This document shows positions 52,622 through 61,893 of a stretch of 64,000 nt of DNA, piece after piece. The notes beneath the pieces were generated by a model. That model was not told the DNA's origin and did no database searches. It saw nothing but the letters and a program-made list of their open reading frames with translations. Position 1 is the stretch's first letter. Every line of letters starts with the position of its first letter. The position numbers and the translations under genes were made by a program. Origin of the DNA: Streptomyces sp. WP-1 (lineage in GTDB: Bacteria; Actinomycetota; Actinomycetes; Streptomycetales; Streptomycetaceae). The DNA lies in the NCBI RefSeq assembly GCF_030450125.1, contig NZ_CP123923.1, positions 2,976,001-3,040,000 on the forward strand, written 5' to 3'.

Positions 52622-53086
52622 TCAGGTGGCGTCGAAGTCGAACGGCGGCCGGTCGTCCTTCTCGGACTCCTCGGGCTTCTTCGTCATGTCGATCTTCCCG
52701 CCGGTGGACGGCGCGGCCTCGGCGGAGCCGGCGGAGGACGAAGCCGAGGACGAGGACCCGGTGTCATGGCCGTTCACCGCGTCGGTGAGTTCGGCCATCT
52801 CCTTCTTCAGGTCGAAGCCGTTGCGGATCTCCTGGAGCCCCAGATCGTCGTTGCCGAGCTGCTTGCGCAGGAACGTCTTGGGGTTGAGGTCATCGAAGTC
52901 GAAGTCCTTGAACTCGGGCCCCAGCTCGCTGCGGATGTCCTGCTTCGCGCTCTCCGAGAACTCGCGGATCTTCCGGATCGTACGGGTGACGTCCTGGATG
53001 ACCTTGGGGAGCTTGTCCGGACCGAACACGAGCACCGCGATGACGATGATCGTCAGTAGCTCCATTGGCCCTATGTCATTGAACAC
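52622..53086 (-). CDS. tatB: TatB, twin-arginine translocase subunit
   Basis: A 154-residue TatB: short N-terminal membrane helix (MELLTIIVIAVLVFGPDKLP), hinge Gly-Pro, and an amphipathic helix (VIQDVTRTIRKIREFSESAK), followed by an acidic disordered tail with poly-Ser. It recognises twin-arginine substrates with TatC. The GTG at 53086 is backed by AAGGAG. It is the fourth gene of the sigE-rseA-htrA-tatB cluster, as in mycobacteria. Confidence 0.92.
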   Translation of the reverse strand: MFNDIGPMELLTIIVIAVLVFGPDKLPKVIQDVTRTIRKIREFSESAKQDIRSELGPEFKDFDFDDLNPKTFLRKQLGNDDLGLQEIRNGFDLKKEMAELTDAVNGHDTGSSSSASSSAGSAEAAPSTGGKIDMTKKPEESEKDDRPPFDFDAT

Positions 53087-53170
53087 CTGACGCTCCTTGC
53101 GATGTCCTCGGTCGCTCAACGGTACCCGGCGTACTGGTCCGACCGGTACCGTCCCGAGGTGAGACTTGTG

Positions 53171-54781
53171 TCAGTTCTGCGCCGCGGTGCCCAGGACGAG
53201 TGAGACCTCCCGCTCGGTCCCGCCGCGCTCGACCGTCAGCCGCAGCCGGTCGCCCGGCCGGTGGGCGCGGATCCTGATGATCAGTTCCGGCCCGGTGTGC
53301 ACCGGCTCGCCGTCCACCTCGGTGATCAGGTCGCCCGCCTTGAGCCCGGCGCGCTCGGCCGGTCCGCCCTTGACGACGGCGGGGCCGCCGTCCGGGGCCC
53401 GGCTGCCGACGCGGGCGCCGTCGCCGGTGTAGCCCATGTCGAGGTTGACGCCGATGACCGGGTGGGTGGCACGGCCGTCGGCGATCAGCTCCTCGGCGAC
53501 CCGCTCGGCCTGGTTGACCGGTATGGCGAAGCCGAGGCCGATGGAACCGGACTGTCCGCTCCCGGTCGCCGAGCCGCTGTCGGCGGAGCGGATGGCCGAG
53601 TTGATGCCGATGACCCGGGCCCGGGAGTCGAGCAGCGGCCCGCCGGAGTTGCCCGGGTTGATCGGCGCGTCGGTCTGGAGGGCGTCCACGTACGACACAT
53701 CGCTGCCGTCGCTCTTCTCGCCGCCCGAGGTGATGGGCCGCTCCTTGGCGCTGATGATGCCGGAGGTGACGGTGTCGGCCAGGTCGAAGGGGGCGCCGAT
53801 GGCGACGACGGGGTCGCCGACCCGGACGTCGTCGGAGTTCCCGAGGGCCAGCGGGGTGAGCCCGTGCACGCCGTCGACCCGGACGACGGCGAGGTCGTAG
53901 CCGCTGTCCCGGCCGACGACGGTGGCCTTGGCGGAGGTCCCGTCGCTGAACGTCGCGGTTATCCTGCCGCCGGACGCGGCGGGCGCGACGACATGGTTGT
54001 TGGTGAGGATGTGGCCGCGGTCGTCCAGCACGAAGCCGGTGCCGGTGCCGTCCTCGTCGGTGCCGGTGACATGCAGGGTGACGACGCCGGGCAGGGCGCG
54101 GGCGGCGATCCCGGCCACGCTGTCCGGCGCGCGCCCGGCGGGCACGCCCCCGGCCCGCGGCAGTCGCACATCGCCGCCGATCCCCTCGCGCTCGACATAG
54201 CCGCCGACGAGCCCGCCGATCCCGGCCGTGACCAGGACGAGGGCCAGCGCCCAGCCGACCGCGCCGCGCCGCCGCCGGGGCCGTCCCCCGTGCACCGACA
54301 CGGCCCCGGGCTGCTGGAGCGGCCCCGCGGCCCAGGGGTCGTAGCGCCCCCAGGGGTCGGCCGGGGGTCGCTGAGCGGGAAGTCGGGCGGGAAGGGGCGC
54401 GGGTGCGGTCGCCGGGGGTACGGCGGGCATGGGTGCCGGCGCGGATGCGGTCGCCGGGGGCGCGGCGGGCGCAGGTGGTGGTGCGGTGGGTGCCGGTGCG
54501 GGCGCCGGGGGTACGGCGCCCGGCGGCGGTGCCGTGGGCGGGCCCTGCGCCGGTGTCGCCAACGGGTGCTGGACCGCTGGGGCGGGGGCCCAGGGGCCCG
54601 GTTCGCCGTAGGGCGGGGTGCTGTAGGGATCCGGTTCGTGCAACGGGCTGGGGCGCTCCGGCTCACGCGGAGGGCTGGGGCGTTCCGGTTCGGCCAGTTC
54701 GAAGTCGCCGTCCGGTATCGGTCCGGCCCCCGCCGCGCCCTCCGGCTCCGCCCCCGGCGGAACGCCGTTCCCCTCGTTCAT
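53171..54781 (-). CDS. htrA: HtrA/DegP-family membrane serine protease with PDZ domain
   Basis: A 536-residue protein. A Pro/Ala-rich cytoplasmic tail (1-170), one membrane helix (about 173-196), a trypsin-like domain with catalytic His263 (TNNHVV), Asp296 (SGYDLAVV) and Ser379 (NPGNSGGP), and a C-terminal PDZ domain (440-536). HtrA degrades or refolds damaged extracellular proteins. It lies between rseA and tatB, the place of Rv1223, and probably takes part in the envelope stress response run by the upstream sigma factor. Confidence 0.93.
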   Translation of the reverse strand: MNEGNGVPPGAEPEGAAGAGPIPDGDFELAEPERPSPPREPERPSPLHEPDPYSTPPYGEPGPWAPAPAVQHPLATPAQGPPTAPPPGAVPPAPAPAPTAPPPAPAAPPATASAPAPMPAVPPATAPAPLPARLPAQRPPADPWGRYDPWAAGPLQQPGAVSVHGGRPRRRRGAVGWALALVLVTAGIGGLVGGYVEREGIGGDVRLPRAGGVPAGRAPDSVAGIAARALPGVVTLHVTGTDEDGTGTGFVLDDRGHILTNNHVVAPAASGGRITATFSDGTSAKATVVGRDSGYDLAVVRVDGVHGLTPLALGNSDDVRVGDPVVAIGAPFDLADTVTSGIISAKERPITSGGEKSDGSDVSYVDALQTDAPINPGNSGGPLLDSRARVIGINSAIRSADSGSATGSGQSGSIGLGFAIPVNQAERVAEELIADGRATHPVIGVNLDMGYTGDGARVGSRAPDGGPAVVKGGPAERAGLKAGDLITEVDGEPVHTGPELIIRIRAHRPGDRLRLTVERGGTEREVSLVLGTAAQN

Positions 54782-54897
54782 GCTCTCCCCAAGCTGACCG
54801 TGGCCCCGCGTCTCGGCGGTGGCCCCGGAACATCGACTACCTGCCCGGATTCAACCAGGTCGCGGGCCCCGGCGCAGGGCCCGCGACGGTGCCGGGG

Positions 54898-55959
54898 TCA
54901 GGGGACCCGACGGGGCGTCGCCGGAGCCGCCAGGGGCGACGCCAGGGGGGTCGAGGGCGCCGCGGGGCGCATGGGGTTGTGCGGGGCCGGCGCGGGGCCG
55001 GTGTCGTCGGACAGCCTGCCCGGGACCATGGGCGCCGTCGGCCACTTGCCCAGCTGGAGGTCCAGGGCCTTGTCCAGCGGGCGTATCAGCGGGGTCACGG
55101 CGTTCACGCCCGCTATCAGCGGTCCCGTGGTGCGGCCGCCGGTGTCCTGGGGCCGCCCGGCCGCGATGTCCGACGCGCCGGGCACCAGGGGCGCGGTCAC
55201 GGCGGCCGTCGGCGGTGCCGTACGCCCCAGCGGTGCCCCGCCGCCCTGGGCCGTCAGCGGCCCCTGCCGGCGGCGCTGGGAGTCGGCGGAGGTCGTGGCG
55301 CCGGTGCCGGTGGTGCGGGCCGGGATCACATTGCTGCCGGAGCCCCGGGCGTCCGCGGCCGGGTAGCCGGGGATCGCGGTGGTCACGCCGCCGAGGGCGA
55401 CCGCGGCCAGCGACACCGCGCCGGCGGCGGCGAAGGCGAAGCGCAGCCCCCGGGAGGCCAAGCGGCCGTCGTCCGGGCGGCCGACGGGATGGATACGGAA
55501 GCCGCCCTCGCCGAGCGGGCCGCCGAAGCCGCTCTCCTCGTGGAGACCGGTCCGCTCGGGGCCGGTGCCCTGCGGGCGCGCGGGGACATAGCCGAAGGAG
55601 AAGCCCCGGCGCACGCCGAAGGTGCCCGGGTCGCCGGGGGCCCGGGTCTCGGTGCCATTGCCGCCGCCGAACAGTTTGCCGGGCGGGGGGCCGGCGGGCC
55701 CGTCACCGCCCCCGGGGAGGCCCTGGAGGCGGGCCAGCAGGCTCGCGGAGGGCGGGGGCGGGGCCGCGGTCGCGAACTTGCTCTTCAGCGCGCGCTGGGC
55801 GTCCGCCTCCGCCTTGCAGCGGGCGCAGGTGGCCAGGTGCGCGAGGACGCGCTCGCGCGTGTCATGACCGAGCTCTCCGTCCACCAGGGCGGAGAGCCGG
55901 TCTCCCAGATGCTGCTCGGCGAGATGTGCCTCGACCGGTTTCTGCCGTGATCCGCTCAC
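54898..55959 (-). CDS. rseA: Zinc-binding anti-sigma factor (RseA type)
   Basis: A 353-residue protein. The N-terminal anti-sigma domain has the Hx3Cx2C motif (His41, Cys45, Cys48), then a Gly/Pro-rich linker, one membrane helix ([19 protein letters not shown]) and a proline-rich outer domain. It would hold SigE until stress. The GTG at 55959 overlaps the sigE stop by 4 bp (GTGA). The frame is open upstream through sigE but only as shadow. The HtrA gene follows after 116 bp. Confidence 0.88.
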   Translation of the reverse strand: MSGSRQKPVEAHLAEQHLGDRLSALVDGELGHDTRERVLAHLATCARCKAEADAQRALKSKFATAAPPPPSASLLARLQGLPGGGDGPAGPPPGKLFGGGNGTETRAPGDPGTFGVRRGFSFGYVPARPQGTGPERTGLHEESGFGGPLGEGGFRIHPVGRPDDGRLASRGLRFAFAAAGAVSLAAVALGGVTTAIPGYPAADARGSGSNVIPARTTGTGATTSADSQRRRQGPLTAQGGGAPLGRTAPPTAAVTAPLVPGASDIAAGRPQDTGGRTTGPLIAGVNAVTPLIRPLDKALDLQLGKWPTAPMVPGRLSDDTGPAPAPHNPMRPAAPSTPLASPLAAPATPRRVP

Positions 55960-56741
55960 GCCGTCGCGCCCCCTCCCCCCAGTGCGGGGACCCGGGCCAT
56001 GAACGAGCGTCGCTCGGCCGCGCGGGCCTCCGGGGAGCGGTGCGCGAGCGCCTTGCGGAGCTGGGAGCGGCCGCGGTGGATACGGGAGCGGACGGTGCCG
56101 AGCTTCACGCCGAGGGTCGCGGCGATCTCCTCGTACGACAGCCCCTCGATGTCGCACAGGACGACGGCGGCGCGGAACTCGGGCGCCAGGGTGTCCAGGG
56201 CCTGCTGGACGTCGGCGTCGAAGTGCGCGTCGTTGAAGAGCTGCTGCGGGGTGGGTTCGCGGCTGGCCAGGCGCTCGGCCGCGTCCTCGCCGAGGGCGTC
56301 GAAGCGGATGCGCTGCTTGCGCCGGACCATGTCCAGGAACAGGTTCGTGGTGATGCGGTGCAGCCAGCCCTCGAAGGTGCCCGGCGAGTACGTCGACAGG
56401 GAGCGGAAGACGCGGACGAAGACTTCCTGGGTGAGGTCCTCCGCGTCGTGCTGGTTGCCGGTGAGGCGGTAGGCCAGGCGGTAGACGCGGGCGCTGTGGG
56501 TGCTGACGATCTCGTCCCAGGTGGGCGGGGTCCACGCCTGCCCGTCCGCGTCACTGGTGAAGGTCGCGGTCTGGGTGTCGCGCCCGGCGGTGCCGGTGGC
56601 GTGGCTGTCAGCAGCGGTGTCGGTCACGGATTTCGGCCTGCCCGCCGATCCGAGGAAGCGCCGTAGCACTCCACCCCGGTCCTCGGGTGCGGCCGCACCT
56701 CCCCTGTCGGCTCTGGTGGTGTCCAGTGGAGCCCCTACCAT
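55956..56741 (-). CDS. sigE: ECF RNA polymerase sigma factor, SigE type
   Basis: A 261-residue ECF sigma factor with region 2 ([29 protein letters not shown]) and region 4 ([30 protein letters not shown]). An N-terminal extension of about 70 residues precedes region 2, as in mycobacterial SigE (Rv1221). The ATG at 56741 has GAGGTGGCT upstream. Co-expression with the anti-sigma gene is shown by the 4-bp overlap. It should direct envelope stress genes including htrA. This is not the same gene as the Streptomyces coelicolor cell-wall sigma factor also called sigE; naming follows mycobacterial synteny. Confidence 0.88.
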   Translation of the reverse strand: MVGAPLDTTRADRGGAAAPEDRGGVLRRFLGSAGRPKSVTDTAADSHATGTAGRDTQTATFTSDADGQAWTPPTWDEIVSTHSARVYRLAYRLTGNQHDAEDLTQEVFVRVFRSLSTYSPGTFEGWLHRITTNLFLDMVRRKQRIRFDALGEDAAERLASREPTPQQLFNDAHFDADVQQALDTLAPEFRAAVVLCDIEGLSYEEIAATLGVKLGTVRSRIHRGRSQLRKALAHRSPEARAAERRSFMARVPALGGGGATA

Positions 56742-56972
56742 AGCCACCTCGCCCGTTAGCTCCGGATAAGCGTTTTTACGAGAATTTGATACTTGCTGGT
56801 GCGCCTCGTGCCGCTGCGTCAGCAGTTGTGCGGTGCCCTGCTCCACCTCTCGCCCCCCGAAGCGTCCGCGACCCCTGTCTCTTCCCTGTAAACGCCCGGT
56901 CCCATCTGCGGGTTCCCGACGCCAACGGATACAGTCACGCCGAGGCATCCATGGGGACGACAGGAGAGGGTC

Positions 56973-57605
56973 ATTACCGGCAACCGGCAGACGAGCTCGG
57001 CTTTCGCCGACGCCTTTGCCGCCGAGGACGAAGCACTGCTGTGGGCCCGCGACCGCGCCCTCGACGCAGGACTGCGCTCGGTGTCGCCCGGCACGGGTTC
57101 CGCGCTGCGCCTGCTCGCCGCCTCCGTGGACGCGAAGGCGGTCGCGGAGATCGGCACGGGCTGCGGGGTGTCCGGAATCCATCTGCTGCACGGCATGCGC
57201 CCGGACGGCGTGCTGACCACGGTCGATCCGGAGCCGGAGCACCAGCAGTTCGCCCGGCAGGCGTTCCGTGCCTGCGGCTTCGCCAGCAACCGGGCCCGCT
57301 TCATCCCCGGCCGCGCCCTGGAGGTGCTGCCCCGGCTCGCGGACGCGGGCTACGACCTGGTGTTCTGCGACGGGGACCGGCACGAGTACCCGGACTATCT
57401 CGCCGAGTCGCTGCGGCTGCTGCGGGCCGGCGGCCTGGTGGTCTTCGAGGGCGTCTTCGCGAACGGCCGTACGGTCGACTCGGGGCCGCAGCCCTCGGAG
57501 GTGCTGCGGCTGCGGGAGCTGCTGCGCACGGTGCGCGAGAGCCAGGAGCTGGTCCCCTCGCTGCTGCCGGTCGGCGACGGGCTGCTGTGCGCCGTCAAGC
57601 GGTGA
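56973..57605 (+). CDS. SAM-dependent O-methyltransferase with ATT start
   Basis: A 210-residue family 3 O-methyltransferase. SAM-binding motif I is [10 protein letters not shown], motif II includes [12 protein letters not shown] and the metal/substrate loop [12 protein letters not shown] follows. No ATG, GTG or TTG is in frame upstream of GTG 57081, but coding-type residues ([20 protein letters not shown]) extend to ATT at 56973, which has AGGAGAGG at ideal spacing. Truncation at 57081 would remove two helices conserved in relatives. The gene is divergent from sigE, as remembered for Rv1220c. Substrate unknown. Confidence 0.85.
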   Translation: MTGNRQTSSAFADAFAAEDEALLWARDRALDAGLRSVSPGTGSALRLLAASVDAKAVAEIGTGCGVSGIHLLHGMRPDGVLTTVDPEPEHQQFARQAFRACGFASNRARFIPGRALEVLPRLADAGYDLVFCDGDRHEYPDYLAESLRLLRAGGLVVFEGVFANGRTVDSGPQPSEVLRLRELLRTVRESQELVPSLLPVGDGLLCAVKR

Positions 57606-57662
57606 CGGCGGTGGGCGGCCTCGCCCCGGCGGGTCCCGGCGGGCGTGCCCGGCCCGGGAACA

Positions 57663-57700
57663 CGGCTGCCCCGGCACCGCGTACGATGCCGGGGCAGCCG
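57663..57700. terminator. Bidirectional terminator between the methyltransferase and DUF3117 genes
   Basis: A perfect 14-bp stem (CGGCTGCCCCGGCA at 57663-57676 and its complement at 57687-57700) with a 10-nt loop. Confidence 0.9.
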
Positions 57701-57722
57701 CAAGGACCGACTCGTGCGCGCG

Positions 57723-57890
57723 TCAGACGACGACCTTCTTGAGCGCGTCGCCGAGCGCCTCGGCCTCGTCAGGGGTCAGCTCGACGACGAGTCGACCGCC
57801 GCCTTCGAGCGGAACGCGCATGACGATGCCCCGCCCCTCCTTGGTCACCTCGAGCGGACCATCGCCCGTCCGCGGCTTCATGGCCGCCAT
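57723..57890 (-). CDS. DUF3117 small protein
   Basis: A 55-residue protein with the exact family pattern: MAAMKPRTGDGPLEVTKEGR, then VMRVPLEGGGRLVVELTPDE. It is almost universally kept in Actinobacteria (Rv1211 in memory), function unknown. The start at 57890 follows GAAGGGG. It is convergent with the methyltransferase. Confidence 0.93.
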   Translation of the reverse strand: MAAMKPRTGDGPLEVTKEGRGIVMRVPLEGGGRLVVELTPDEAEALGDALKKVVV

Positions 57891-58258
57891 GCTCGTTCCC
57901 CTTCCTGAAACCAGCTCATCGTCTGCCGATGGCCTGCGGGCACCCGCGGGACCGAACCGGACACGCGACACCGGCATCGAACACATTGCTTCTAAGCCAT
58001 TATCCCGCATCTCAGGACCCGATGACCAACATCGGTAGGCATCGCTTGGGCAACGCGCGCGAGCAAAACCACTCAATTCGGGGATGCGGCTGCGATACTG
58101 CGCCACCGCACGGACGCCCTTCGGCCACCCGGGGCCCGGTTTTCTTTGACGCAGCTCACACCCGTCGGCGGGCCCTTGGCCGGTGATCTCCGCCATGCTG
58201 TGATCGGACAGGGACGTACCGAGCGGTACGTCACCACCGCGACCGGAGGGGATGCGCC
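57891..58258. other. Intergenic region DUF3117 - enoyl-CoA hydratase
   Basis: About 370 bp between divergent genes. It contains TTGACG at 58147-58152 and an inverted repeat at 58213-58232. I see no protein gene here. Confidence 0.5.
58213..58232. promoter_or_regulatory. Perfect inverted repeat in the enoyl-CoA hydratase leader
   Basis: GACGTACC-GAGC-GGTACGTC lies 27 bp upstream of the hydratase start, just before its GGAGGGG ribosome-binding site. It can be an operator or an RNA stem. Confidence 0.5.
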
Positions 58259-59062
58259 ATGGCCGACACCGTGCTCTACGAGGTGAGCGACGGGCTCGCG
58301 ACGATCACGCTGAACCGCCCCGAGGCGATGAACGCGCTGAACGTGGCGACCAAGGTCGCGCTGCGGGACGCGGCCGAGGAAGCGGCCCGGGACGCGGCCG
58401 TACGGGCGATCCTGCTGACCGCCGCCGGGGAGCGGGCGTTCTGCGTGGGCCAGGACCTCAAGGAGCACATCGGGCTGCTGGCGCAGGACCGGGAGACCGG
58501 TTCCGGGCAGACGATGAGCACGGTCGGCGAGCACTACAACCCGATCGTGCGGGCGCTGGCGGGGGCGGCCAAGCCGGTGGTCGCCGCGGTGAACGGCGTC
58601 GCGGCGGGGGCGGGCTTCGGGTTCGCGCTCGCGGCGGACTACCGGATCGTCGCCGACACCGCGTCCTTCAACAGCTCGTTCGTGGGCGTCGCCCTGACCG
58701 GGGACTCCGGGATCTCCTGGACCCTGCCCCGGGTGGTCGGGCCGAGCCGGGCGCAGGACCTGCTGCTGTTCCCGCGCAGCATCGGCGCGCAGGACGCGCT
58801 GGAGCTGGGGATCGCCAACCGGGTCGTACCGGCGGCCGAGCTGCGGGCCGAGGCCGAGAAGGTGGCGCGCAAGCTGGCCTCGGGTCCGACGGTCGCCTAC
58901 GCGGCGATCAAGGAGGCGGTGGCGTTCGGGCTGACGCACTCCCTGGAGGAGACGCTGGCGAAGGAGGACGAGCTCCAGACGCGCGCCGGGCAGTCCGAGG
59001 ACCATGTGATCGCGGTGCAGGCGTTCGTGAACAAGGAGAAGCCCGAGTACCTGGGCCGCTGA
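58259..59062 (+). CDS. Enoyl-CoA hydratase/isomerase (PaaG-like)
   Basis: A 267-residue crotonase-fold protein. The oxyanion segment GVAAGAGFGFALAADYRI is followed by LTGDSGISWTLPRVVG, where an Asp replaces the usual Glu; this pattern is found in PaaG-type isomerases more than in classical hydratases. It may act in phenylacetate or fatty acid breakdown. The ATG at 58259 follows GGAGGGG. No other catabolic genes are next to it. Confidence 0.86.
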   Translation: MADTVLYEVSDGLATITLNRPEAMNALNVATKVALRDAAEEAARDAAVRAILLTAAGERAFCVGQDLKEHIGLLAQDRETGSGQTMSTVGEHYNPIVRALAGAAKPVVAAVNGVAAGAGFGFALAADYRIVADTASFNSSFVGVALTGDSGISWTLPRVVGPSRAQDLLLFPRSIGAQDALELGIANRVVPAAELRAEAEKVARKLASGPTVAYAAIKEAVAFGLTHSLEETLAKEDELQTRAGQSEDHVIAVQAFVNKEKPEYLGR

Positions 59063-59080
59063 CACCTCCCCGGCCGCTGT

Positions 59081-59662
59081 TCAGCCGCTGTTCCTCGCCA
59101 CGCACGTCTCCAGGTGATCGTTGACCAGACCGCACGCCTGCATCAGCGCGTACGCCGTCGTCGGGCCGACGAACTTCAGGCCCCGCTTCTTCAACTCCTT
59201 GGACAGGGCGGTGGATTGCGGGGTGACCGCCGGGACGTCGGCCAGGGTCCTGGGGGCCGGGCGGCCGGCCGGGTCGGGGGCGTGGGACCAGATCAGGTCG
59301 TCCAGGTCGCCGGCCGCCCAGTCGGCGAGGACGCGGGCGTTGGCGAGGGTGGCGTCGATCTTGGCGCGGTTGCGGATGATGCCCGGGTCGGCCAGCAGGC
59401 GTTCGCGGTCCTCGTCGGTGAAGGCCGCGACCTTCTCGATGCGGAAGCCCGCGAAGGCGGTACGGAAGCCCGGCCGGCGGCGCAGGATGGTGATCCAGGA
59501 CAGGCCCGACTGGAACGCCTCCAGGCTGAGCCGCTCGAAGAGGGCGTCGTCGCCGTGGACCGGGCGGCCCCACTCCTCGTCGTGGTACGACACGTAGTCG
59601 TCGGTGGACAGGGCCCAGGGGCAGCGCGGCGCGCCGTCCGGGCCCACGATGGCGGCGGTCAC
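59081..59662 (-). CDS. tag: DNA-3-methyladenine glycosylase I
   Basis: A 193-residue TagA. The zinc ligands are in RCPWALS, SYHDEEWG and VNDHLETCVAR; the catalytic Glu is in LSLEAFQSGLSW. It removes 3-methyladenine from DNA. The GTG at 59662 overlaps the stop of the DivIVA-like gene by 4 bp, so both are in one operon, as remembered for Rv1209-Rv1210. Confidence 0.93.
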   Translation of the reverse strand: MTAAIVGPDGAPRCPWALSTDDYVSYHDEEWGRPVHGDDALFERLSLEAFQSGLSWITILRRRPGFRTAFAGFRIEKVAAFTDEDRERLLADPGIIRNRAKIDATLANARVLADWAAGDLDDLIWSHAPDPAGRPAPRTLADVPAVTPQSTALSKELKKRGLKFVGPTTAYALMQACGLVNDHLETCVARNSG

Positions 59663-60015
59663 TGCTGGTCCTCCGGATGTCGCGACTTGTCCAGGGTGGG
59701 GCGCGCGGCGGCCCGGGCGCCGGCCAGCGCGGACTCCAGGCCCGCGATCCGGGCGTCGCGCTCGGCGAGTTCGGCGCCGAGGCGGCCGAGGGCGTCGTCG
59801 ACGTCGGACATGCGGTAGCCGCGCACGGCGAGCGGGAAGCGCAGGCTCTCCACGTCCTCGCGGCCCACCGGCCGGTCGTCGGGCAGCGGGTCCTGGAGCC
59901 GCTCGGGCGCGGCGTCGGGCAGCGGGCCGCTCTCATGGCCGCCGCCCACCACGGCGAGGGTCACCGCGGCGACCACGACGGCCAGTGCGACGACCAGGAA
60001 GAGGAACATCACCAT
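59659..60015 (-). CDS. DivIVA-domain membrane protein
   Basis: A 118-residue protein: one N-terminal membrane helix (MFLFLVVALAVVVAAVTLAVV), a linker and a DivIVA-type motif LRFPLAVRGYRMSDVDDALGR followed by a short coiled coil. It likely sits at the membrane and may sense curvature or bind polar partners. An ATG two codons downstream of 60015 is an equally possible start. It is coupled to tag. Confidence 0.82.
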   Translation of the reverse strand: MVMFLFLVVALAVVVAAVTLAVVGGGHESGPLPDAAPERLQDPLPDDRPVGREDVESLRFPLAVRGYRMSDVDDALGRLGAELAERDARIAGLESALAGARAAARPTLDKSRHPEDQQ

Positions 60016-60152
60016 CGTCTCGAGGCCCCCAGCTCGGGTGCCGGCACGGTGCCGGACGCGGAATCTGTCAGCTCCGATCGTGCCATGCGCCTCCGACAGT
60101 TAGGGTCACTGGCGGTCGCAGTGCCGGACGTACGAGGAAGAGGTCACAGCGG

Positions 60153-61013
60153 ATGCTCAGGCTGGGCAGGCGGGAATTCGGACCGCACGAACGAGTGATC
60201 ATGGCGATCGTGAACCGGACCCCCGACTCCTTCTACGACCGCGGGGCGACGTTCCGCGACGAGCCGGCCCTGGCGCGGGTCGAACAGGCGGTGGCCGAGG
60301 GCGCCGCGATCATCGACATCGGCGGGGTGAAGGCGGGTCCCGGCGAGGAGGTCTCCGCCGAGGAGGAGGCGCGGCGCACGGTCGGCTTCGTGGCCGAGGT
60401 GCGGCGCCGCTTCCCGGACGTGGTGATCAGCGTGGACACCTGGCGTGCCGAGGTCGGCGAGGCGGTGTGCGCGGCGGGCGCCGATCTGCTGAACGACGCG
60501 TGGGGCGGCGCGGACCCGGGCCTGGCGGAGGTCGCGGCGCGCCACCGGGTGGGCCTGGTGTGCACGCACGCGGGCGGCGCCGAGCCGCGCACCCGCCCGC
60601 ACCGGGTGGCGTACGACGACGTCATGGCGGACATCCTGGAGGTGACCGTGGGCCTCGCGGAGCGCGCGGTGGCGCTCGGGGTGCCCCGGGAGTCGGTGCT
60701 GATCGATCCCGGGCACGACTTCGGCAAGAACACCCGGCACAGCCTGGAGGCGACGCGGCGTCTGGACGAGATGGTGGCCGCGGGCTGGCCGGTGCTGGTG
60801 TCGCTGTCGAACAAGGACTTCGTCGGGGAGACGCTGGACCGGCCGGTCAAGGAGCGGCTGATCGGGACGCTGGCGACGACGGCGGTGTCCTCCTGGCTCG
60901 GCGCGATGGTCTACCGCGTCCACGAGGTCGCCGAGACCCGCCAGGTCCTCGACATGGTCTCGTCCGTCGCGGGCCACCGCCCCCCTGCGGTGGCCCGGCG
61001 CGGTCTGGCCTGA
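60153..61013 (+). CDS. folP2: Dihydropteroate synthase homologue FolP2
   Basis: A 286-residue TIM barrel of the DHPS family: MAIVNRTPDSFYDRG, IIDIGGVKAGPG, SVDTWRAEVG and NDAWGG match the family loops, with GHDFGKNT later. Differences from true FolP (VNRTPDSFYD in place of NVTPDSFSDGG) put it in the FolP2 group, whose mycobacterial member has no proved synthase activity. The ATG at 60153 has AGAGG upstream. It is convergent with the LOG gene. Confidence 0.88.
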   Translation: MLRLGRREFGPHERVIMAIVNRTPDSFYDRGATFRDEPALARVEQAVAEGAAIIDIGGVKAGPGEEVSAEEEARRTVGFVAEVRRRFPDVVISVDTWRAEVGEAVCAAGADLLNDAWGGADPGLAEVAARHRVGLVCTHAGGAEPRTRPHRVAYDDVMADILEVTVGLAERAVALGVPRESVLIDPGHDFGKNTRHSLEATRRLDEMVAAGWPVLVSLSNKDFVGETLDRPVKERLIGTLATTAVSSWLGAMVYRVHEVAETRQVLDMVSSVAGHRPPAVARRGLA

Positions 61014-61028
61014 GCCGGACGAAAGACC

Positions 61029-61787
61029 CTAGCGGGCGGCCTCCTTGGAGACCAGGGCCACCGCCTCTTCCACCTCGTCGGTGACGTGGAAGAGCAGGAG
61101 GTCCTTCTCCGCGGCCTTGCCGCTGGCCACCAGGGTGTTCTTGACCCAGTCGACCAGGCCGCCCCAGTACTCGCTGCCGAACAGGACGATCGGGAAGCTG
61201 GTGACCTTCTGGGTCTGCACCAGGGTGAGCGCCTCGAACAGCTCGTCCAGGGTGCCGAGGCCGCCGGGCAGCACCACGAAGCCCTGGGCGTACTTCACGA
61301 ACATCATCTTGCGGACGAAGAAGTACCGGAAGTTCAGCCCGATGTCGACGTAGGGGTTCAGCCCCTGCTCGAAGGGCAGCTCGATGCCGAGCCCGACCGA
61401 GACGCCGTCCGCCTCGCTCGCGCCCTTGTTGGCGGCCTCCATCGCGCCGGGACCGCCGCCGGTGATCACGGCCCAGCCGGCCTGCGCGAGGCTGCGGCCG
61501 AGCCGCACCCCGGCGTCGTACTCGGGCGAGTCCACCGGGGTGCGGGCCGAGCCGAACACGCTGATCGCGGGCGGGAGTTCGGCCAGGGTGCCGAAGCCCT
61601 CGATGAACTCCGACTGGATGCGCAGCACCCGCCAGGGATCGGTGTGCACCCAGTCGGAGGGGCCGCCCGCGTCCAGCAGCCGCTGGTCGGTCGTGCTCCG
61701 CGTCACCTGGCCCCGCCGCCGCAGGACAGGTCCGAGCCGCTGCTCGTCCGGCGGCTGCTTCTTACCCTCGGGGTTCCCGGTAGGCAT
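61029..61787 (-). CDS. LOG-family protein (cytokinin riboside 5'-monophosphate phosphoribohydrolase-like)
   Basis: A 252-residue Rossmann-fold protein with GGGPGAMEAANKGA and PGGLGTLDELFE, the two LOG motifs. Often annotated wrongly as lysine decarboxylase. It removes ribose-phosphate from N6-modified AMP. The start at 61787 follows CGGAGGGAG. About 100 bp separate it from dapE, same strand. Confidence 0.9.
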   Translation of the reverse strand: MPTGNPEGKKQPPDEQRLGPVLRRRGQVTRSTTDQRLLDAGGPSDWVHTDPWRVLRIQSEFIEGFGTLAELPPAISVFGSARTPVDSPEYDAGVRLGRSLAQAGWAVITGGGPGAMEAANKGASEADGVSVGLGIELPFEQGLNPYVDIGLNFRYFFVRKMMFVKYAQGFVVLPGGLGTLDELFEALTLVQTQKVTSFPIVLFGSEYWGGLVDWVKNTLVASGKAAEKDLLLFHVTDEVEEAVALVSKEAAR

Positions 61788-61893
61788 GTGCGCTCCCTCC
61801 GCTTGCCGGTGGTTCGCCATCAGCCTAGATCTACGCGGGTTAAGCAGGGGGGACATACGCGTGTCCGCCAGGCGTGCGCCGTACGCGGCGGGG

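Noticed and set aside
57891..58196. Possible minus-strand gene extending the DUF3117 frame upstream
   Set aside because: The DUF3117 family begins at MAAMKPR with a good ribosome-binding site; the upstream codons lack family support.
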